DNA from: Candidatus Fermentibacteraceae bacterium
GTDB taxonomy: Bacteria > Fermentibacterota > Fermentibacteria > Fermentibacterales > JCC-6
Length of the DNA: 10,757 bases
Direction: 5' to 3'
NCBI GenBank assembly: GCA_030596465.1
Contig: JAUVJW010000039.1
Location: forward strand, 1-10,757
Under the pieces are notes generated by a model, which did no database searches, was not told the DNA's origin, and saw only the letters and a program-made list of their open reading frames with translations. Positions 6,564 to 10,757 of this stretch are shown piece after piece; within the stretch, counting starts at the first letter, position 1; every line of letters begins with the position of its first letter. Both the position numbers and the translations under genes were made by a program.

Positions 6564-7031
6564 ATGAGTGCTGAGATAACTGAGGGAATTCTGAAGTTGT
6601 TTCCAGATGCCGGAAGAGAGAGGCTGATACCCATTTTACAGGAGGTTCAAAAGTCACAAGGTTTCTTATCGAGGGAATCAGTTGTGCTTATAGGAGATCA
6701 TCTGAAACTACCGGCCAGTAAGATTTATGGAGTAGCAACTTTTTATAATCAATTCCGGTTTGAGCCCCTTGGGAAATTTCATATTCAGATTTGTCGGGGA
6801 ACTGCATGCCATGTAAAGGGCTCAGCACCGATTCTGGATTCTCTTGTGAAAGAGCTTGATATTCAACCTGGAAGAACTACGAAAGACGGGCTTTTCAGTC
6901 TTGAAGTTGTGGCATGTATAGGGGCATGCGGTCTTGCCCCTGTGATTTCGGTAAATGGTGAATTTCATGCAAGACTTGAGAGCGATCAGATTCCTGAAAT
7001 AATTGATTCATACAGAAAGAAGGCAGTGTAG
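6564..7031 (+). CDS. hydC: [FeFe] hydrogenase subunit HydC (NuoE-like [2Fe-2S] protein)
   Basis: The 155-residue cytoplasmic subunit matches the NuoE/24-kDa family, with a helical N-terminal domain (1-65, including GVATFYNQF) and a thioredoxin-like domain. Its [2Fe-2S] ligands are all present: Cys77 and Cys82 (CRGTAC) and Cys118 and Cys122 (CIGAC). In trimeric HydABC enzymes this subunit docks on the NuoF-like HydB and takes part in electron transfer near the FMN. Gene order (hydC-hydB-hydA) equals that of Thermotoga maritima, and the names follow that organism; other authors call it NuoE. AAAGGAAG (6549-6556) precedes the ATG by seven bases. The stop at 7031 is one base from the hydB start, so translation is tightly linked. 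Length is normal. Confidence 0.93.
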   Translation: MSAEITEGILKLFPDAGRERLIPILQEVQKSQGFLSRESVVLIGDHLKLPASKIYGVATFYNQFRFEPLGKFHIQICRGTACHVKGSAPILDSLVKELDIQPGRTTKDGLFSLEVVACIGACGLAPVISVNGEFHARLESDQIPEIIDSYRKKAV

Positions 7032-7032
7032 T

Positions 7033-9027
7033 ATGAGTGATGGGTTTACATTGTGCTGCAGTGAGTGCTGGCATTCGCCGGAGAAACCCTGCCCGAACGT
7101 TATTGAGTGTTTTACATCAGGTCCGCAGTGCCATGAAAACGCTGACTGTACCCGCAGGCGGGTACAGCAGACGATGAAGTTACTAAGGCAGGATGTTTCA
7201 GTTCCCGCTATTTTTGTGGGTATGGGAACATGCGGTCTGGGTGCCGGAGCGGGTAAGAGTCTTGCGGTTGTAAAGAGCTGGCTGAACCACATGTCACTGG
7301 AGGCTGAAGTTATTGAGGTTGGATGCGTGGGGTTCTGTGCCGTGGAACCGATAATAGATATTCAACTGCCGGGCAGAACACGGGTTTCATTAAAGACTGT
7401 TACCGAGGACAAAGTCGCAGACCTTCTGGATTCATTTATACTGAAGAGCGAGATTCCCGATGATCTTGTACTGGCTCAGTACAGATCAAAACAATTAGAG
7501 AGCTGGGATCATATTGTATTCATGGACGAGCATCCTTTTTTCGGTGCTCAGACCAGATGGGTTCTGGAAAACTGTGGTATCATCAATCCTGTAAGTATTG
7601 AAGAATACATAGCCAGGGACGGGTACAGAGCATTCGCGGAGGCTATCAGCAGGAACACTCCGGAAGATATCTGTGAAAATATCCACCTGAGCGGTCTCAG
7701 GGGAAGAGGCGGAGGCGGTTTTCCCACAGGTAGAAAGTGGAAAATAGCTCTTTCCACTCCAGCGGATGCGAAATACATAATCTGCAATGCGGATGAAGGC
7801 GATCCCGGGGCATTTATGGACAGAGCGGTAATTGAGGGTGATCCCCACAAGCTCATTGAAGGAATGGCAATTGGAGCTTATGCGATTGGTGCCTCAAAAG
7901 CTTATGTGTACATAAGAGCCGAGTATCCTCTCGCGGTGGAAAGACTTGAGATCGCAATCCGCCAGGCCACCAGGTGGGGATTACTGGGGAACAACATTCT
8001 GGATAGCGGTTTCGATCTTGAATTTGTGATAAAAATGGGTGCCGGGGCATTTGTATGCGGTGAGGAAACAGCTCTTATTCACAGTATAGAGGGGAAAAGA
8101 GGAATGCCTTCACCCAAACCGCCGTATCCTGCCATAAGTGGCCTTTTTGGTAAACCAACAGTGATCAACAATGTGGAGACCTTCGCAAATGTGCCCTCCA
8201 TAATCTTAAATGGCAGCCAGTGGTTCAGTTCGCTGGGAACGGAGGGAAGTAAGGGAACAAAGGTTTTTGCCCTTTCCGGAAAAATCACCAATACCGGTCT
8301 TATTGAAGTGGCAATGGGTACCTCCCTCAGAGATATTCTTTTTGAGATGGGCGGAGGTGTTCCTGATGGGAAGAAGTTTAAAGCGGTTCAGATCGGTGGA
8401 CCGTCCGGGGGATGTATACCATTACAGCATGTTGACATAAAAATCGATTACGAGTCATTAAAAGCATTTGGTGCAATGATGGGCTCTGGCGGGCTTGTTG
8501 TCATGGATGAAGATACATGTATGGTGGATGTCGCTAAATTCTTTATGGATTTCATCCAGCGTGAAAGCTGTGGAAAGTGCATTCCATGCAGAGAAGGCAC
8601 AAGAAGAATGCTGGAAATACTGGAAGCTATTACAAGGGGCAGACGGGGGGAAACCGGAAGACAGTCTCTGGAGAGGTTTAAAGGCATAGTGAACATGGAG
8701 AAACTGGGTGAAGTTATCAAGCAGACAAGTCTCTGTGGTCTTGGGCAGACTGCGCCGAATCCGGTTCTCAGTACTCTCAGATGGTTCAGAGACGAGTACG
8801 AGGCTCATATTTTTGACAGAAGGTGTCCTGCGGGTGTCTGCACCGGTCTTCTTGAGTACAGTATTGCAGCGGATCTGTGTAAAGGGTGTACACTCTGTGC
8901 GAAGAAATGTCCTGCTGAAGCAATCATGGGTGCTCGGAAAAGCCCTCACTATATCATTCCCGATAAATGTATCGGATGTGGAACCTGCCTGGAAGTGTGT
9001 CCCTTCGGCGCTGTAAAGGTTCAGTAG
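7033..9027 (+). CDS. hydB: [FeFe] hydrogenase subunit HydB (NuoF-like, FMN- and NAD(H)-binding)
   Basis: HydB exchanges electrons between NAD(H), through FMN, and the iron-sulfur chain leading to HydA. From the ATG at 7033 it has 664 residues. A Cys-rich extension (1-40) precedes a thioredoxin-like domain with Cys67, Cys98 and Cys102. The NuoF core has the FMN/NADH glycine loop GRGGGGFPTG (224-233) and GAGAFVCGEETAL (about 335-347). A [4Fe-4S] site follows (Cys513, 516, 519, 568). CPAGVC (598-603) comes next, then two C-terminal ferredoxin clusters (616, 619, 622, 626 and 646, 649, 652, 656). The architecture matches T. maritima HydB apart from the N-terminus. A longer frame from the TTG at 7003 would overlap hydC; the ATG at 7033 follows AAGAAGG (7017-7023) and is preferred. 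Electron bifurcation with ferredoxin is possible for this type but not shown by sequence. Confidence 0.94.
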   Translation: MSDGFTLCCSECWHSPEKPCPNVIECFTSGPQCHENADCTRRRVQQTMKLLRQDVSVPAIFVGMGTCGLGAGAGKSLAVVKSWLNHMSLEAEVIEVGCVGFCAVEPIIDIQLPGRTRVSLKTVTEDKVADLLDSFILKSEIPDDLVLAQYRSKQLESWDHIVFMDEHPFFGAQTRWVLENCGIINPVSIEEYIARDGYRAFAEAISRNTPEDICENIHLSGLRGRGGGGFPTGRKWKIALSTPADAKYIICNADEGDPGAFMDRAVIEGDPHKLIEGMAIGAYAIGASKAYVYIRAEYPLAVERLEIAIRQATRWGLLGNNILDSGFDLEFVIKMGAGAFVCGEETALIHSIEGKRGMPSPKPPYPAISGLFGKPTVINNVETFANVPSIILNGSQWFSSLGTEGSKGTKVFALSGKITNTGLIEVAMGTSLRDILFEMGGGVPDGKKFKAVQIGGPSGGCIPLQHVDIKIDYESLKAFGAMMGSGGLVVMDEDTCMVDVAKFFMDFIQRESCGKCIPCREGTRRMLEILEAITRGRRGETGRQSLERFKGIVNMEKLGEVIKQTSLCGLGQTAPNPVLSTLRWFRDEYEAHIFDRRCPAGVCTGLLEYSIAADLCKGCTLCAKKCPAEAIMGARKSPHYIIPDKCIGCGTCLEVCPFGAVKVQ

Positions 9028-9036
9028 GAGGAAAAT

Positions 9037-10617
9037 ATGAAAGTAACAATAAACAACAGAACACTTGAGGCCAGTCCGGGAGAAACCGTACTCTCTGTGG
9101 CCTCGAGGGCCGGGATTTCAATACCTACACTCTGTCATATAGAGGGGCTTCCTCCTACAGGTGCCTGTCGTATGTGTGTTGTGGAAGATATGAAAACAGG
9201 TAATCTGATTCCTTCCTGCTCTCAGCCTGTATCTGACAGTATGGAGATAAAAACTCATTCGCCAAAGGCTCTTAACGCCAGAAGAACTATTGTTGAACTT
9301 CTTCTGGCTAATCATCCGGATGACTGTCTTTACTGCATCAGAAACGGATGTTGTACTCTTCAGGATTATTCGGAAGAACTCGGGATCAGGCAGAGAAGAT
9401 TCAACGGGGAAAAATCGACCTATGACCTTGATGTTTCCAGCCCTTCTATTGTCCGTGATCCTGACAAATGCATACTGTGCGGAAAGTGCGTTCGCGTTTG
9501 TGAGGAAGTTCAGGGTGTAGGTGCAATCGATTTTGTGGGCAGAGGCAGCGCCACCCACATTGGATGTGCTTTTGAAGAGGGCTTGAATGTTTCCAGTTGT
9601 GTTTACTGTGGTCAGTGTATCATGGTGTGTCCAACCGGTGCTCTGTCCGAAAAAGATGAAACAGCAAGGGTCGTATCAGCACTTAGAGATCCGGACATTA
9701 CTGTGGTGGCCCAGCATGCTCCCGCAATCAGCGTTACTATTGCCGAGGACTTTGGTTTCAAACCTGGAACCGATATTGTGGAAAGAATGAACGGAGCCAT
9801 GAGGAGAATGGGATTTGACTACATTTTCCCTACATCCTTCGGAGCGGATCTTACTGTAATTGAGGAAGCGAATGAGCTTGTGGAGAGAGTTACCTCCGGT
9901 GGGCCATTCCCGCTTTTTACCAGTTGTTCTCCAGGCTGGATCAAGTTTATGGAAGAGTTTTACCCGGAGCTTGTGAAAAATGTTTCTTCATGCAAAAGCC
10001 CCCAGCAGATGCTTGGAGCTGTGGTGAAGCGTATCTGGAGCAGTGACAGGCAAATCGATCCGAAGAAAGTGTTCCATGTTTCTGTCATGCCCTGTACGGC
10101 TAAGAAGTTTGAATGTGACAGGCCCGGTATGCGTGAAGGATCAGTCCGGGATGTTGATGCTGTTCTTACGACCAGAGAATTTGTCAGAATGATAAAAATG
10201 TTCGGTATTGATCTCAGGCAGGTGGATGGGGAGGCCGCGGACAATCCCTACGGAGAGCGCAGCTCTGCAGGAAAGATTTTTGGCGCGAGCGGCGGTGTCA
10301 TGGAGGCCGCGGTAAGAACCGCATACCACATGATAACCGGTAGAGAGCTTCCGGATCTGGATGTTAAGGATGTCAGAGGCTTTGAAGGAATCAAGGAAAC
10401 TGAGGTAAAGATTGGTGATCTTGTGCTGAAGGCAGCTGTTGTCAGCGGATTGGGTAACGCAAGAAAGCTGATTGACAGCATACTTGCCGGTGAGAAGACA
10501 TACCATTTTGTGGAGGTTATGACCTGCCCCGTTGTTTTTGATAATTGGTGTAATAAGTTTTGGAGCGAGCAAAGGAGATATTCTAATAACAGAAATATCA
10601 CCAGACGGTTCTCCTGA
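9037..10617 (+). CDS. hydA: [FeFe] hydrogenase catalytic subunit HydA, truncated at the third H-cluster motif
   Basis: HydA carries the H-cluster that makes or splits H2. The frame codes for 526 residues. A plant-type [2Fe-2S] domain (Cys33, 44, 47, 61) comes first, followed by the His-ligated [4Fe-4S] motif (His93, Cys97, 100, 106). Two ferredoxin-type [4Fe-4S] sites follow (145, 148, 151, 155 and 188, 191, 194, 198), then the H-domain. Motif L1 is TSCSPGW (Cys297), L2 is MPCTAKKFE (Cys353), and L3 begins EVMTCP (Cys497). L3 should continue GGCxxGGGQP, but from residue 499 the sequence is unrelated (VVFDNWC...) and ends 28 residues later. The fourth cluster cysteine and the usual C-terminal segment are missing, so the protein as written should be inactive. 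TAGGAGG (9025-9031) overlaps the hydB stop and is five bases from the ATG. The break looks like a genome junction, not divergence. Confidence 0.93.
   Translation: MKVTINNRTLEASPGETVLSVASRAGISIPTLCHIEGLPPTGACRMCVVEDMKTGNLIPSCSQPVSDSMEIKTHSPKALNARRTIVELLLANHPDDCLYCIRNGCCTLQDYSEELGIRQRRFNGEKSTYDLDVSSPSIVRDPDKCILCGKCVRVCEEVQGVGAIDFVGRGSATHIGCAFEEGLNVSSCVYCGQCIMVCPTGALSEKDETARVVSALRDPDITVVAQHAPAISVTIAEDFGFKPGTDIVERMNGAMRRMGFDYIFPTSFGADLTVIEEANELVERVTSGGPFPLFTSCSPGWIKFMEEFYPELVKNVSSCKSPQQMLGAVVKRIWSSDRQIDPKKVFHVSVMPCTAKKFECDRPGMREGSVRDVDAVLTTREFVRMIKMFGIDLRQVDGEAADNPYGERSSAGKIFGASGGVMEAAVRTAYHMITGRELPDLDVKDVRGFEGIKETEVKIGDLVLKAAVVSGLGNARKLIDSILAGEKTYHFVEVMTCPVVFDNWCNKFWSEQRRYSNNRNITRRFS
10525..10540. 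other. Probable junction between hydA and an unrelated secreted-protein gene
   Basis: Left of about 10530 the sequence codes for HydA ending EVMTCP; right of it the frame changes and a signal peptide core begins directly. Neither a hydA end nor a start for the second gene is present. The exact breakpoint is uncertain by a base or two because the G at 10531 fits both sides. No inverted repeat or insertion sequence end is visible here. Confidence 0.6.
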
Positions 10618-10757
10618 TTATATTGAGATTCAAAATGTTTCAGGCGGTTCAATAAATGTTAACGGTTGGCTGATCACAGACATGGACGGAACGGATACAG
10701 CATTTGTTTCATCTGCAGCAACATTGGCAGATGGTGATATTGCCGTAATAAGATGGA
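10532..10757 (+). CDS. Secreted lamin-tail-like domain protein, missing its start and running off the window
   Basis: In the frame of 10532 the sequence reads LFLIIGVISFGASKGDILIT, the hydrophobic core and cleavage region of a signal peptide. It continues into EISPDGSPDYIEIQNVSGGS, INVNGWLITDMDG and LADGDIAVIRW, still open at 10757. This pattern (EI, then DYIEIQN, then GWLI) fits the lamin-tail domain common in exported bacterial proteins. No ATG with a ribosome binding site is present: the basic n-region and start have been lost where hydA breaks off. The TTG at 10532 could formally start it but has no Shine-Dalgarno. The earlier stop in this frame is the TGA at 10520. AAAGGAG at 10571-10577 lies inside the coding frame and is not followed by a usable start. 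The protein was probably exported; its role is unknown. Confidence 0.6.
   Translation, partial: MFLIIGVISFGASKGDILITEISPDGSPDYIEIQNVSGGSINVNGWLITDMDGTDTAFVSSAATLADGDIAVIRW

Noticed and set aside
6092..6634. Long minus-strand open frame opposite rex
   Set aside because: It has no family resemblance or leader and lies antisense to the certain Rex and HydC coding regions; it is a shadow frame.
7003..7032. Longer HydB start at the TTG at 7003
   Set aside because: It would overlap the hydC end; the ATG at 7033 has an upstream AAGAAGG and lies one base after the hydC stop.
9971..9986. TTGTGAAAAATGTTTC inside hydA, resembling a Rex half-site
   Set aside because: It codes for conserved HydA sequence and lacks the second half-site.
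10571..10620. AAAGGAG at 10571 as the ribosome binding site of a new gene
   Set aside because: No ATG, GTG or TTG follows at a usable distance and the bases belong to the signal-peptide frame of the truncated lamin-tail gene.

Overview
The window reads as an ordinary chromosomal or metagenomic segment of a fermentative, anaerobic bacterium, probably of the FCB group. Three things suggest this: secreted FG-GAP/VCBS-type proteins, a type IX secretion-like C-terminal domain, and a Rex-linked trimeric [FeFe] hydrogenase. The style of the secreted proteins reminds me most of candidate phylum Fermentibacteria (Hyd24-12) or Cloacimonadota, but that is an impression; no 16S or marker gene is present. 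TGA acts as a normal stop codon and GC content looks moderate.

Layout. Positions 1-1017 hold the 3' part of a secreted calcium-binding repeat protein. A 244-base gap with a strong hairpin follows. Positions 1262-1879 hold a secreted beta-rich protein whose reading frame is cut by one in-frame TGA. Positions 1935-2570 encode a small Trp-rich exported protein with two LTxxQ-like motifs. It runs tail-to-tail into a minus-strand stand-alone cyclic-nucleotide-binding protein (2567-3046). Divergent from that are a beta-propeller lipoprotein (3113-4219) and a HAD phosphatase (4216-4866) joined by an ATGA overlap. The phosphatase overlaps, tail-to-tail, a minus-strand diacylglycerol-kinase-family lipid kinase (4847-5773).

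The second half is one functional unit: rex, hydC, hydB, hydA (5933-10617), tightly spaced on the plus strand. Rex is an NADH/NAD+ sensing repressor. HydC and HydB are the NuoE- and NuoF-like electron-input subunits, and HydA is the H-cluster subunit. Together they would couple reduced pyridine nucleotide (and ferredoxin, if bifurcating) to H2. A consensus-like promoter with a Rex-type palindrome at its predicted start site precedes rex, back-to-back with a promoter for the lipid kinase, so autorepression of a redox-controlled hydrogenase operon is the natural reading.

The most striking point is the right edge. HydA is normal up to the first cysteine of its third H-cluster motif (EVMTCP, residue 497) and then ends abruptly. 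The sequence directly after is, in another frame, the hydrophobic core of a signal peptide leading into a lamin-tail-like domain that lacks its own start codon. Both genes are cut at the same point (about 10530), which indicates a deletion, rearrangement or assembly chimera. I see no CRISPR array, tRNA, rRNA or insertion sequence, and no convincing new defence or mobile system.
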